A stretch of 64,000 nt of DNA from Hypholoma sublateritium FD-334 SS-4 (Eukaryota; Basidiomycota; Agaricomycetes; Agaricales; Strophariaceae): positions 428,446 to 492,445 of the forward strand of contig KN817530.1 in the NCBI GenBank assembly GCA_000827495.1, read 5' to 3'. Below the pieces are notes generated by a model. It did not search any database and was not told the DNA's origin. It saw nothing but the letters and a program-made list of their open reading frames with translations. Positions 22,602 to 32,954 of the stretch are shown one piece after another. Made by a program: the position numbers and the translations under genes. The stretch's first letter is position 1. Each line of letters begins with the position of its first letter.

Positions 22602-24836
22602 TAAGCGGAAACAGAGACCTCCTTGGACACGTCGGCTGCGCCAGAGGTAGCCGCCGCAGCAAATGACATCGGAGGGAGTTTGTTAACAGTATTAACAACA
22701 GCAGGTTCTTGCGGGGCGGGGATAAGGACAGGAGCTTCGGAAGCAACAGCGTCACTGTCCGTCTTAACCTCCTAGGAAATACGAGTGAGTACATGAGCCT
22801 CGGACATGACATGATTATGGTTTACCTTCGAGGAATTGCCTCGACCAGGGTCAGGCGTGGTGCCACGCGTGCTCGACTCCTTGCTATCCTTACGAGGAGG
22901 AGGGGCTTGCAATACCTGAGCGGCCGTAGGTCCGTTCGGTACGCTGCCGTTGCCGGCAAAGCCGTTTACAGCGGGGGTTCGAATCGGCGGCGTTACAGAC
23001 CCTGCCAGGACAGGGAATTCGTCGGCATTGGGCACACGCTGCTGGCTCCTGGAGGCCTGCGCCTTCTTGTTCGGATGACCATTGGCACCGACGGCGGGGT
23101 GTTTTCCACCTTGCTGGAACTTGGGGCGATTACCCGCGTCACTCGAGTGGGATCGGCTCGAGCTCTCAGCTCCGTTCTTCTGGCGAGGTTGGTCCTGCGG
23201 GAGTAATCTCATGTAAATTTCATGTGACGAAGAAGTGGATTGTCGACTTACGTCACGAACGGACATGTTGCCCATTTTGGCCTCCAAGTTGGGGAAGTTA
23301 TTATTGGATCCATTAGCTTGCGCGCGAGGTCTGGGAGGGCCTGGCCTTGAAGAAGGGAACACAGGATGGGGTATGGGTGCCCCGTTTTCGGGTAGAATGT
23401 GGGGGAATCGACAGTCGTCGCTAGGAATTACGAAAAATATAAGCATACGTGCGAGTAGCAGACAGAAAGAACTCGACATACCCGTTCTTGCACCTTCCAG
23501 AGGGGAAGAACAAACAAGGTGGCTTACGAGACGTAAACGAAGGGCGGCGAGGGCCGCCGCGACGGTGTGCATTAAGTCCCTCACGGTGGTTTGGGTGGTT
23601 CGTATTGTTATTGTAATTTTCAGCGGGAGCGCCCTCAGGCTGGACGCCGTTGACGGGTTCTGGGTAATTAATGTTGGCTGGAGGCGGAGGCATAGGGTAC
23701 GGGCCGGGTGCATCTTGATGTATAGGGAACGGTGGTACAGGTGAAGCAGCAGAATTGTATAAGTTAGGGTGTGGTTGAGGACCTGAGTGGGGGTGAGGTG
23801 TGTGCTGATGCAGAGGAGGGAGAGGAGGGAGCGGGAGAGGCTGCATGCCCATCGGTGCGTGGCCGGGATGGGGATAAATAGGCGGAGACATATGTCCATA
23901 AGGCGCGGAGGGTGGAGGAGGGGCTCCGTTGGGGCTGAAATGCCCCATGGAAGGCGAAATGACCTCGGATGGCGTGCGCGCGTGCATAACTGGCGGGGGA
24001 GACATGGGCGACATGGGGTGCGCGCTGGGCGGCTGCTGGAAGGAGGGCGGCGGTTGGTAGTACTGTGGCATGTAGGGATTTCCCATAGGTTCGTAAGGAG
24101 GATACTGAGGAGGCAAGGGACCCTGGAAGTAGGGCGTCTGAGGATGGGCGAACATGCATTGCGCGCCGTAGCGGCAGGCAGGGAAGTATCTGCACGGAAT
24201 TAACCTGGCGACCTCCGGCGGGGGAAGGTTGCCTGAGCCATTAGGCGACACGTCGCCAGCTGGCTGGGACGGGGAGTAATAGGCCCCGGCTTCGTTGACG
24301 GTCGAGAGGGAGGGATTAATAGTTGGATAGTACGTGTAGGCCTCGGGCTGGGGGGCACCGTAGAAGCGTTTTTCCGGATCCTCCGCGCCGTGGGCTGGGT
24401 ATACAGACTGGGATGGCATTTCTGACGGTGCGGTCCTGGCCAGCGCACCGTGCAGGAGCTCGAGAATGGCGGGGTCCGACGTGTACTGGTCTGCACGGCC
24501 CTGGGTGGATGCATTGTGCGGGTCGGCGCCTTGAAACGGGACAAAGATCAGATGTATTCCAGTGGCGCGGACAGTATGCCCACCTTTCTCCAAGAGCGCT
24601 CTGACGAGCTCGACATGGCCGTTCCGGACAGCCTCGATGAGCGGGGTGACGCCGGTGTGATCTGGCGGGTGGGGGCGGGGCCAGAAATACAGGGTGATGA
24701 TCAGCGACACAGCAGCTGTGCTAGGTCATCAGCGCGTACCTTTGAGCTCGATGTCGTGGACGGCGGGGTCGGCGAGGGCGGCGAGGGCGGTGTTGAGGTC
24801 GCCCTGTGAGCAGGCAATCCAGAGCGGGGAGACCAT
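22602..24836 (-). CDS. Ankyrin-repeat and tandem CCCH zinc-finger protein
   Basis: The ATG at 24836 starts MVSPLWIACSQGDLNTALAA, an ankyrin repeat, followed after an intron by DHTGVTPLIEAVRNGHVELV, a second repeat. After a spacer come two CCCH fingers. The first is CRYFPACRYGAQCMFAH (C-x5-C-x5-C-x3-H). The second is split by an intron, CLFFPSGRCKNG joined to DDCRFPH (C-x7-C-x5-C-x3-H). Long Pro/Gln/His-rich linkers and a Ser/Ala-rich tail ending KEVSVSA follow; stop at 22602-22604. CCCH fingers usually bind AU-rich or other single-stranded RNA and regulate mRNA stability; ankyrin repeats bind proteins. A cytoplasmic or nuclear mRNA regulator is the likely role, by inference. Confidence 0.8.
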
Positions 24837-25032
24837 TGTAGGAGCTTGTGGGACGGTAGGGGCCGGGGAATGGGAAAGGACACGAATGAGCAACTGGCCT
24901 GCACCGGAGCAGTCGGAAAACTTGCGCGAAAAAAATCAGACCGTGGCAGAAATCCAGATCGATCTTGTGACGTGATCACGTCCCTATCCAGGCGAATGTC
25001 CTTATTTAGAAACTCTCTACTCTACTCATATT

Positions 25033-26616
25033 CTAGTATCGAGCAGCCGCCGCCTCAAATCCCGCAGAGCTAATCCCCAGCTTCGCCAGCAGCCGCGCTG
25101 CAGGCCCCCCGTCGGAGCTCGACGGCAACTCCAGCTCGCGGGAAGGCGGAAGCTCCATCAGCTCTCTGACGGCTAGTCGTGTGTCCTTGCCTGACCCTGG
25201 TGTGAGCCCTGCCATGATTATAAATTCGCGTTCCCGGCTCACCATTGAACAGAACATCGTATACCTGCCGAAAGTAATTAGTCAACTTCGAGGACATGAA
25301 AAACGTCTGGACTTGCCGCATCGGCGATTGGTGCGTTAATTTCCAGCTCATCTGTGATCTGTTTTACGCCCTTGGTGGTAGGGACACCTTCCGCCACGCT
25401 GCCAAGCGTGGACATGATTATATCAAGCTTTTCTCCCTGCCCCAGTCGATACCCGACCGTATAATTTCTGCTGTTAGACGAGCTGCACGTGAGGAAAAGA
25501 TCCCCAACGCCCGCCAACCCCAGGAATGTAAGCGGCGACGCGCCATAGGCAGTCCCGATGCGGGTCATCTCAGAGAGACCGCGGGTGATGATCACTGAAA
25601 TCCTCAGTTTGCCTGGGCAACAACAAAGTGAACGTGATACTCACTGGCTCGAGTATTGTTCTTGAAGCCAAGTCCATCAGACATTCCGGCGGCAATGGCA
25701 TACACATTTTTCAGCGCGCCTGACAGTTCGATGCCGACGGGGTCCGTCCCTGTGTAGCTGGGATAATTAAATAAGTCCAATGCCTCACAGGTGAGGTGGG
25801 TGCATACCAGCGGAAGTGAGGCTGGTGAAATAGGTTGGCTGCTTTGTCTGCTTCTTCCTCCGTAAAAGACGCGACAGAGACAGATGTCGGTTGCCTATCG
25901 ACGACTAGAGATCGCACTCAGTTGTCACGCCATGTCCATGTATGATCGAACAATGGACATACTCTCTTTTGCAAAGGATGGGCCAGACTATAGAACGAGA
26001 AAGAGGTTCCGGGACAATGCATAATTGAGTGGACAACGATGAAAGGCTCACAATGAATGTTGCAAGTTTGGCAATATCTGGTCCGCAGGTATCCGCAATG
26101 ATCTCCAGCGTCAAAGCATGTGTCCCGACCTCAATACCTTTGTTCACAAAGATGAGGAGCGGGAGGTTGTTGATGTCAAGGGAGGGCCGCAATATTTGCA
26201 GCGTTGATCTATAATTATCAATGACATGGCTCCATCGCCGAATAAAGTACTCACCTCAAGAATTGCGTGGGGATGGCGAAGAGAAGGACGTCCACCTCGT
26301 TTATAAGTGCTTTATCGGGCATTGCGGGGCCTACGGCCGTGATCGTGGATGGGAATTCATGGTCTGACAAGTACGTGGGATTCCGGTGGTTGAGGTTGAA
26401 GTATTTCACGATGTATTCCTCCCGGGCCCACATGTAGACATCATGCTGAGAATCTCCAAGATGGGAGGCCAAACATGATCCGAAATTGCCTGCACCAAAG
26501 ATGAGGACTTTAGAGTTGCTTTCTGGCTGAGGTTTTGAAGAGACCATGTACGCGCGTAAAGAAAAGGAAGGACGAAGCAGGGATTTAGGAGCGAGGCGAA
26601 ACGCGGATTTGAGCAT
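25033..26616 (-). CDS. GPD1: NAD-dependent glycerol-3-phosphate dehydrogenase
   Basis: Reduces dihydroxyacetone phosphate to glycerol-3-phosphate, feeding glycerol (osmotic) and lipid synthesis. Visible are the NAD loop [25 protein letters not shown], the catalytic-lysine block [19 protein letters not shown], and [14 protein letters not shown] with [13 protein letters not shown]. Two ATGs are possible: 26616 gives a basic, Arg-containing N-terminus ([20 protein letters not shown]) that looks like a mitochondrial presequence, while 26547 (MVSSKPQPE) would give a cytosolic form. Near the 3' end one intron uses a GC donor (GCAAGT..CAG, just before VYDVLF). A 34-base intron (25209-25242) is needed for the C-terminus [18 protein letters not shown]; without it a different tail ends at 25070. 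Shares a 149-base divergent promoter with SED5. Confidence 0.92.
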
Positions 26617-26765
26617 AGAAAGCACGACTCAGGGGGACCCCACCTTAGCACCAGCCGAAAAAACGCGTCAAGTCACGTGCGCCACGTTACAATGGGGTTT
26701 GGCAGTTAGCTCAGCTGTCCAAAGCAACTATCTCTACACTCGTTACCCATATTCTTATTCCCCTA
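26617..26765. promoter_or_regulatory. Short divergent promoter GPD1 / SED5
   Basis: Only 149 bases lie between the outward-facing start codons, so the two genes must share promoter elements. A CACGTG E-box lies near 26676 (AGTCACGTGCGCC). No TATA box is clear. Confidence 0.5.
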
Positions 26766-28081
26766 ATGTCAGTACAGGATCGTACCCATGAATTTAAGTC
26801 CTGCGTGGACTCAATACGCAACCGAACGGCCTTGGGAAACCGGGGCATGGAAGCCAAGCAACGGCTTCTTCAGAACAATAAATCCGGGCAGAAAAGCGAG
26901 TTCAGTAGAATGGCTTCGTCTATTGGCAAGGAAATCAGCAGTACCTCCATCAAACTGAACAAATTGGCGCAATGTACGTCTTCCAGCACATATGTGTTAC
27001 TCCGGCTGCTAAATTCTCGTGGGGAACAGTGGCGAAGCGGAAGACCCTATTCGACGATCGACCAGTGGAGATTAGCGTATGTCGCCACGCATTCGATGCC
27101 TCCTCGTTGGTGCTGAGAACAACTACAGGAACTGACATTTATCATAAAACAAGACATTGCCAACATCAACAAGCAAATAGCTTCATTGCAGACCTTCGTC
27201 AAGCAACGCCATGGTCATCAGACTTCAAACACACCCGAGGCAAAGATGATCAACGACCACGCCCAGAACGTTATGATGATGCTACAAAACAACCTTGCAA
27301 CGACCAGTATGACTTTTAAAGATGTGCTAGAACTCCGGACTCAGGTATGCGCTGCAAGTGTATGGTCTTTGCTTGGGAACTTATCTTTTGCCATAAGAAC
27401 ATGAAAGAGTCCAAAAACCGGACAGAACAATTCATGTATACCACACAAACAGCAGCGAACCAAACCCCTTCTCGTGCGTGCCATTCTCTAGGCCCAAGAA
27501 TAATAAATTAATGAACAACAGTGCTGTATAATCCCCAGCGTGGCGACCCTATGGGTGACGGCAGCCTCAATCCATATGACCAAAAGGGAAAGGGGCGGGC
27601 GCCCCAAAATGGTGACCTCCTTTCCCTTGACCTCAACTCGGCAGAAGAGGGCGGCGGAGCGAGCAGTGGTTTCATGCAGATGCAGATGGTCGAGCAGCAG
27701 GTAAGTTCTGCCGAATACTGGCAATCGACAACGCTGACCATCCGTTCTAGGATTCATACATCCAACAGCGGTCAACTGCCATCGAATCAATTGAAACGAC
27801 GATAGCAGAGCTCGGTCAGATCTTCACGCAATTGGCCAATATGGTGGCGGAACAACGGGAAACTGTCCAACGTATTGATGCGGATACGCAAGATATTATG
27901 AGTAATGTTGGCGGGGCTCAGCGAGAGTTGCTCAAGTACTATGCGAGCATTTCAAGCAACCGCTGGCTGATGCTGAAAGTATTTGGCGTCCTCATTGTTT
28001 TCGTACGTGGCATTTATTCTGGTCAATTTTCCCCGTGCTCACAAACCCGACCAGTTCTTGGTCTTCATCCTCGTCTCATGA
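26766..28081 (+). CDS. SED5: Syntaxin-5 type Golgi Qa-SNARE
   Basis: SED5 is the Qa-SNARE for ER-to-Golgi and intra-Golgi fusion. The ATG at 26766 begins MSVQDRTHEFKSCVDSIRNR, the family's N-terminal peptide that binds Sly1. Exons then give KLAQLAKRKTLFDDRPVEIS, ELTFIIKQDIANINKQIASL, and TQTAANQTPS in the linker. The SNARE helix DSYIQQRSTAIESIETTIAE with GQIFTQLANMVAEQ follows; its central Gln is present. A C-terminal membrane anchor (WLMLKVFGVLIVFFLVFILVS, joined over an intron at 28003-28054 or so) ends the protein with TGA at 28079-28081. Nothing is missing. Confidence 0.95.
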
Positions 28082-28205
28082 TACCGCTCTAGAGCCTGCA
28101 TTCTTACACATATCTTTATGGGACTATTTCTTACTATGAACTGCACAATTAATTCGATATCCACCTTGCTTTGAAAGCAAGGACACAAAAGATGGAATAA
28201 ATAAG

Positions 28206-29395
28206 CTAGCCGACAGGAATAGCGTTGACACCAGTTCCCCAAGTTTTCGCCGGGAATTTTGACTTCGACTTCTTGTGATGCCGTTCACCCCCTCTGTGCG
28301 TCTCGCCGTCATCGGCGTCTCCCACTGTCCATGTCTTCTGGGTGACAGGTGCATGCTCCATTCCAGATGTAGCTGAGAACCTCTGGGGTCTTGAAGGCAG
28401 ATTTGGGAAGGAGCCATCCGCAGTCGCCTCCTTTTCGACGCGTTCCTCCTGATGCGGGATGTCGTCAGTGAAATGATAGAATCAACGGGGCGAAATATCA
28501 TACCCTTTCTTCAAGTAACGCTTTATTTCGCTCGCGGACCTTCGTCAATCGGGAATCACTCTTGCCTCCTCCGCCAGCGGTGAGTTCTACGTTGATCATG
28601 CGACCATCTAGCATAGTTTGGTGAAGCTTGAGGCCCTGCTGAAGAGCGTTCCTGTGGCTAAACTCTAGGAAGGCGCATCCCTTTGATTTGAGCTTCTGCG
28701 CAGGGCCGCCTGCTATTGATTTGGGTGTGAGGAGGCGAACAGTCGGTGGGGGATCTGTAAATTTTTAATAAGAACATGATCGACCCCATATAATGAATTA
28801 TGTTCATACCGCAAATAGCAAAGTGGGCTTGAATAGCAGATAGAGGTGTGGTATATTTAAGATTACCTTCACATCAAATGTTAGCGCTGGAGGCGTAAAT
28901 CTTAGCGAGAAACGTACCGAGAAATAAAAGGAATCGTTGCTTGGATGGCTTTTCTTTTTTCTCTTCAGGCTTAGTCGTATCCTTTCCGTCAGTCTTCTTC
29001 CGTTTGGCTGTTTTCTTCGGTGATGTTTTCTCTGCACTCCCGCCCTCACCAGCCTCGTCCTCCTCCCTCTTCCGCTTCTGCGCGCCCTTCTTCACTACTT
29101 CCACAGCGACTGGAACATCCTCTGCCTTTGCTTTGCCTTTGCCTTTGCCCCCGTCTTTGCCCTCCGGATGTTTGCCTTCGCCCCCGCGCGCGTGGTCGCC
29201 TGCTTTGCCTTTCTTCTTGTCGTTATCTCCTGCACCTTGATGCGGATAGCCAGCATCGCCAGCGAGATCTTCGTCCTCCATGGCAGGGACTGCATTAGCT
29301 TCCATTGAAGACTCATCGTGTCGTTTGCCTGATTTGCGTTCGCGGAAAGCAACCCCCTTCTTCTGCTTCTTCGTCAGCTTTTGAGCTGTGCTCAT
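28206..29395 (-). CDS. NOP6: Nop6-like RRM protein, ribosome biogenesis
   Basis: Nucleolar RNA-binding protein of early 40S assembly in yeast. The ATG at 29395 starts MSTAQKLTKKQKKGVAFRER. A long Lys/Glu-rich disordered region ends at EKPSKQRFLLFL, where the RRM begins and continues after an intron as GNLKYTTPLSAIQAHF. Further exons give CDPPPTVRLLTPKSIAGG, KLKSKGCAFLEFSHRNALQQ and MINVELTAGGGGKSDSRLTK, the family signature. The C-terminus is KSKFPAKTWGTGVNAIPVG with TAG at 28206-28208. The frame is open far upstream of 29395, but that part is hydrophobic and unlike the family. Convergent with SED5, 124 bases apart. Confidence 0.88.
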
Positions 29396-29833
29396 CGTGT
29401 TTGACTTGAGGCGCGTGGCCGTGTACTGGCTTGAGGCGGTGGGGCACGTTGATAAGGAATGGCAAGACGATGTTTGTTTCAAGCACACATGCCGAGTGCT
29501 GGAAAATCTGTACCTCCGGCACTTTTTGACCTTCCTAATAGGGAAACTGCTTTCCGCCAATGATGTCGCCGTGCTAAATACGTAGTTCGTCAAAGTCGAA
29601 TCGAAGTTGAATATATAAAAATGCCTTGGCATAGCACGGAAAAGAAACAATAGCGCGAATTTATTGTATCCCTGTCCTTATATACAACAGAGCCGAATTT
29701 ACCGTTGAAAATACCACTATGTAATAATGCAAAAGTATAATTGATGTCAGACAACTGGAACCAAGAAAATGGTATATGTACAAGAGAGCTTTAGATGATT
29801 AATCCAGATGAGTGAGGACGCAGTTTGTAAAGG
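29396..29833. other. Intergenic, upstream of NOP6
   Basis: About 440 bases holding the 3' flank of the preceding minus-strand gene (AT-rich, 29640-29800) and the NOP6 promoter. An open minus frame runs through part of it without homology. No feature is supported. Confidence 0.35.
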
Positions 29834-31436
29834 CTAGGTATTATCCTGCCGCGCAAATGGTTGGGGTGGGGCTGGCTGGATTGCCAGAAGTTGCCCTTGG
29901 CCGAGTGTTAGCCCGCTGACCGCCTCGCCTGCACCTTCAATTTCAATTTCTCGCTCCTCATCCTCCCGGCGACGGCCCAAAGGTCGTAAAATCGGACTGG
30001 GCATACTGAGTGTAGCACGAAGTGTTGGGCTGGATGTAATGCTGATTCCCCGAGGGAAAGGTGGGTAGTTGCTACTGATAGTGGGCGACGATGTCGCAGA
30101 ACTCACCGCTGAGTGCGGTACAGATATCGGAATAGAAATGGGAAGCCTCGAGATAGACCCCCGTCCCATTGGAGAGTTAACTACCTGGTGGGAATCACGA
30201 AGATACTGAAGAGATGGAGAAACAGCCCGACGCTTTGCATTGCTCGGATAAGGATCAAACCGATCGTCCACTACAGCGTTATGGTTGAATTTTCTGTGTA
30301 AAACATACAAGAAGATGCTCACTTTTACGCTTGTTGGAGCGGACGGCACTTGTTGTCGGTGGAGGTGTGTAGCGCCAATGACTGATCTGGTTTTGATTTG
30401 GCATGTTTGAAGGTAGGAGGGGTGAGCCCGGAGGCTTGAGCATAATGTCAGAAACTCGCAAAAAAGAGTGAATAGAATAACATACGGCAGAGTCAATATC
30501 CATTGCTGCACCGCCAAAGCTTGACGACGTCTCTGATATACTCATGCCAAGTTCATCGCCATTAATACTTCCGGTGATACTGCCCGCAGGTGTATGCGTT
30601 CTTTTCTGAATGGCAATTGGTTGCGTTCCTGTTGCAGGAGGAGCGGAAAAAGAAAAAGGTCCTTCCCCGTTTCCCTGGTCTAATTCATCGTCACTTGGTG
30701 TCTCTTCGCGCGTCGTTTCTTCGGAACCTGCTTCTTCAGGGTAGCGTCCGCGGTCGGCCAGCGTTCTCGGCGTCCGAGGTTGCACAGGTAATTCAGACAC
30801 CGAGGCCATTAGTCTTTGAAATGCAGCTTCCGATTTGACTTCAGCCTCTTCTGGTCGTGATTCAGCCAAAAGGTTCAAGATACGAGGTTGCTTTAACTAT
30901 ACGGTATAAATATAGACACGGATTCGTCAACAGAGGGGATGCGTAATACTTACAGGAAATGACAATCTGCGGTTGAATATGGTAGGCATGTCCGATGCGT
31001 CCATGCTGGCTGAGGATCGTCTCCGAGGGGGTGTCAACGGAGGTTGTCGAATGGGGACTTTGGTCGCTGTGGAGTCATCCTCGGCATTCGTTGGGACTTT
31101 CAAAGGTGGGGTATGGGTTTCCGAGCTATTGGGCGAGTCGGTCATCATCCTATCCTTGTCGCTTTCCGACTCCTCGGCTATGAACGCTGCAGTCTGACTT
31201 CGCCTTCTTGCATGTAGTGTGAAAGAGGAGGCGAGAGGACTGTGTAACCTTGTTTCAGACAGGTAGTTTGATTTCTGGAGGAAGCTAGAGCGACGAAGGC
31301 GATTAAACAGAAATGTTGGGTCATCAAGAGTCACAGAAGAGGTCGAAGCTCCTGGACTTGATGTGGAGGAAGACGATGGCAAAGCGAAATCAGACGACGA
31401 GGTCGGCAGTGGGGTCCGCGACGAATCTTTGGGCAT
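29834..31436 (-). CDS. Uncharacterised Ser/Pro-rich protein with a conserved-looking RFDPYPS..RRAVSPS block
   Basis: The ATG at 31436 gives MPKDSSRTPLPTSSSDFALP. Exons then run through many Ser-Pro and Thr-Pro sites (PPLTPPRRRSSASMD; TPRTLADRGRYPEEAG), ILNLLAESRPEEAEVKSEAA, MLKPPGSPLLPSNMPNQNQI, SNKRKFNHNAVVDDRFDPYPS, AKRRAVSPSLQYLRDSH and GISITSSPTLRATLSMPSPI, ending QPFARQDNT. The joins around 30960-30890 and 30480-30270 follow normal intron signals. The protein is disordered, with Lys/Arg clusters that could serve as nuclear signals and many potential proline-directed phosphorylation sites. This recalls cell-cycle or transcription regulators of the Whi5/Nrm1 kind, but I cannot show homology. 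Confidence 0.6.
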
Positions 31437-31796
31437 CTTGAGATGAGCGTAGATCTGAATAGAACAACCTGTGTTGCGGATTGCTGAGCGAACACACGGT
31501 ATAAATGGACGTCTGGACGGGTCAATTGTAATAGAGAATCGTTCAGAGTTGAGTGTGCATTTAAAGGGTAGTCTGATCCCATTTCCTAGAAAGGACAAAC
31601 AGGAAACTCCCGAACATCGTTTTATTTTTGTACTTCGTGCCACTGCATTATTTAATTGACGATGCACTTCAAGTTCGGACAAAGATTCAATCCAATGGCT
31701 TTATTAATATTGGAAGTATTATAATCAATATGTGCGTATTCTGAGGGACAGTCGAGTTCGGGAAGGCTTTGTAAATTTCCTAGTTACAACGCAACT
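31437..31796. other. Intergenic between the MGST3-like gene and the Ser/Pro-rich gene
   Basis: About 360 bases on which the minus-strand Ser/Pro-rich gene must have its promoter. A minus frame is open through most of it, continuing upstream of the chosen ATG, so an earlier start cannot be fully excluded. No other feature is visible. Confidence 0.3.
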
Positions 31797-32573
31797 CTAA
31801 TAAAAATTGGCAACCGCCCCAGAAACGTACACGGATGAGAAGATCAGACCTGGAAAATGAAGTTAATATAAAATCGAAAACTTGGAGGCTGAATGATAGC
31901 GTACCGACTGATATGAGCGATCCAAGCTTAAACAAGAAAGATCCGCGCTGCAACAGAGAAAATTGGTGAGTTCGAGGAGATGTCATTCAAATGACCCGTA
32001 CCTTCTTAGGCTCTCCTGTGCTATAGCCTCGGGTATAGGATACCCGCGTTAGTGCCCAAAATCCTAGAGCGGATGACGCAACGACAGGGTATTTGAGGGC
32101 TGTCAAAATGGTACTGCAGTAATTTCAGTGATTGGCCGGTATTTCTTTTACGTATGAAGATATCACATACGTCACATAGAGGACAGGGAGCTGTTCAAGC
32201 GTATTCTGATGGGCGCCTATTGGCAATTCAGAGCCAGGATGAAGAAAGGTTGAAAAGATCACAGACGTTGGGCACAGTTGAATATATAAGCCGCCTTGGA
32301 CGCCTCTGCTTCTTTATTTTCCGCGTACACTGTGCATGTAGAACGTGAAACACAATATCACTCAAAGATCGTGGGGAGTTCGAACCTTGGGGGTAGGGAA
32401 TATTTGCGAGCTTGCGATGGCGGCTAACATTAATGGTTTGGCCAAGGAGGAGGAGAACCGTTGACGCGAAGGCGGGAGCCAAGTACGCGAAACTGTGGAG
32501 TACGGTCAATAATTTAGAGAGCACGGTTCAAGGCCGAGACGCACCCTGCAGGTACAGTGATAGTGGTCGACAT
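31797..32573 (-). CDS. Microsomal glutathione S-transferase 3-like MAPEG membrane protein
   Basis: Small exons, none longer than about 130 bases, join by normal splice signals: MSTTITVPAG (from ATG 32573); FAYLAPAFASTVLLLLGQTI, NVSRHRKLANIPYPQ; VYAENKEAEASKAAYIFNCA with QR; AHQNTLEQLPVLYVT; TILTALKYPVVASSALGFWA, LTRVSYTRGYSTGEPKK; RGSFLFKLGSLISVG; and LIFSSVYVSGAVANFY with TAG at 31797-31799. This is the four-helix MAPEG fold with FNCAQRAHQNTLE, the family's glutathione-site motif, and the RGSTL-type RGSFLFK. Family members conjugate or peroxidise lipophilic substrates with glutathione at the ER membrane. About 145 residues, as usual. No single ORF reveals this gene; it appears only on splicing. 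Confidence 0.88.
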
Positions 32574-32954
32574 TGTAAGAGTACTTAACTCGGGGGATGG
32601 GGAGTTGAGAGGGAAGGAAGTACGCGTTTATATACTATTGGCACGGCGTCGGCTCGTTGCCTTGCGTGGCGTTAATGGCCTGAGACCGCGTCAGCTGTCG
32701 GCAATGTCCTCTTGACTAAGACTTTGATTTTGTTAGTCAAATTCGGAGAAAATAAAACTACATACGTGTCACTTCTCGAAGTGCAACGTCTTGCAACGTC
32801 TGGAACCGGCAGCACTGATGGCAAGCAAAATAGTTCACACGTTTTCGACTTCTAAATTTGGAACAGATCACTCACGTGGATCTAATCATTAGTTTTTTCG
32901 ACCGCACCGGGCCCGGCGCGTACTACTACACCCTCAACTCTTCAGCGAACTTTA
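32574..32954. promoter_or_regulatory. Divergent promoter between the MGST3-like gene and RRB1
   Basis: About 380 bases between outward-facing starts. TATATACTA at 32630-32638 is a TATA candidate, 57-65 bases before the MGST3-like ATG. CACGTG lies near 32874. Elements are candidates only. Confidence 0.4.

Noticed and set aside
22970..22990. GGGGGTTCGAATCGGCG resembling a tRNA T-loop
   Set aside because: It lies within the coding sequence of the ankyrin/CCCH gene, and no A box or acceptor stem is present.
29396..29650. N-terminal extension of NOP6 to 29650
   Set aside because: The added part is hydrophobic and unlike the family, which begins at the Lys-rich MSTAQKLTKKQ.
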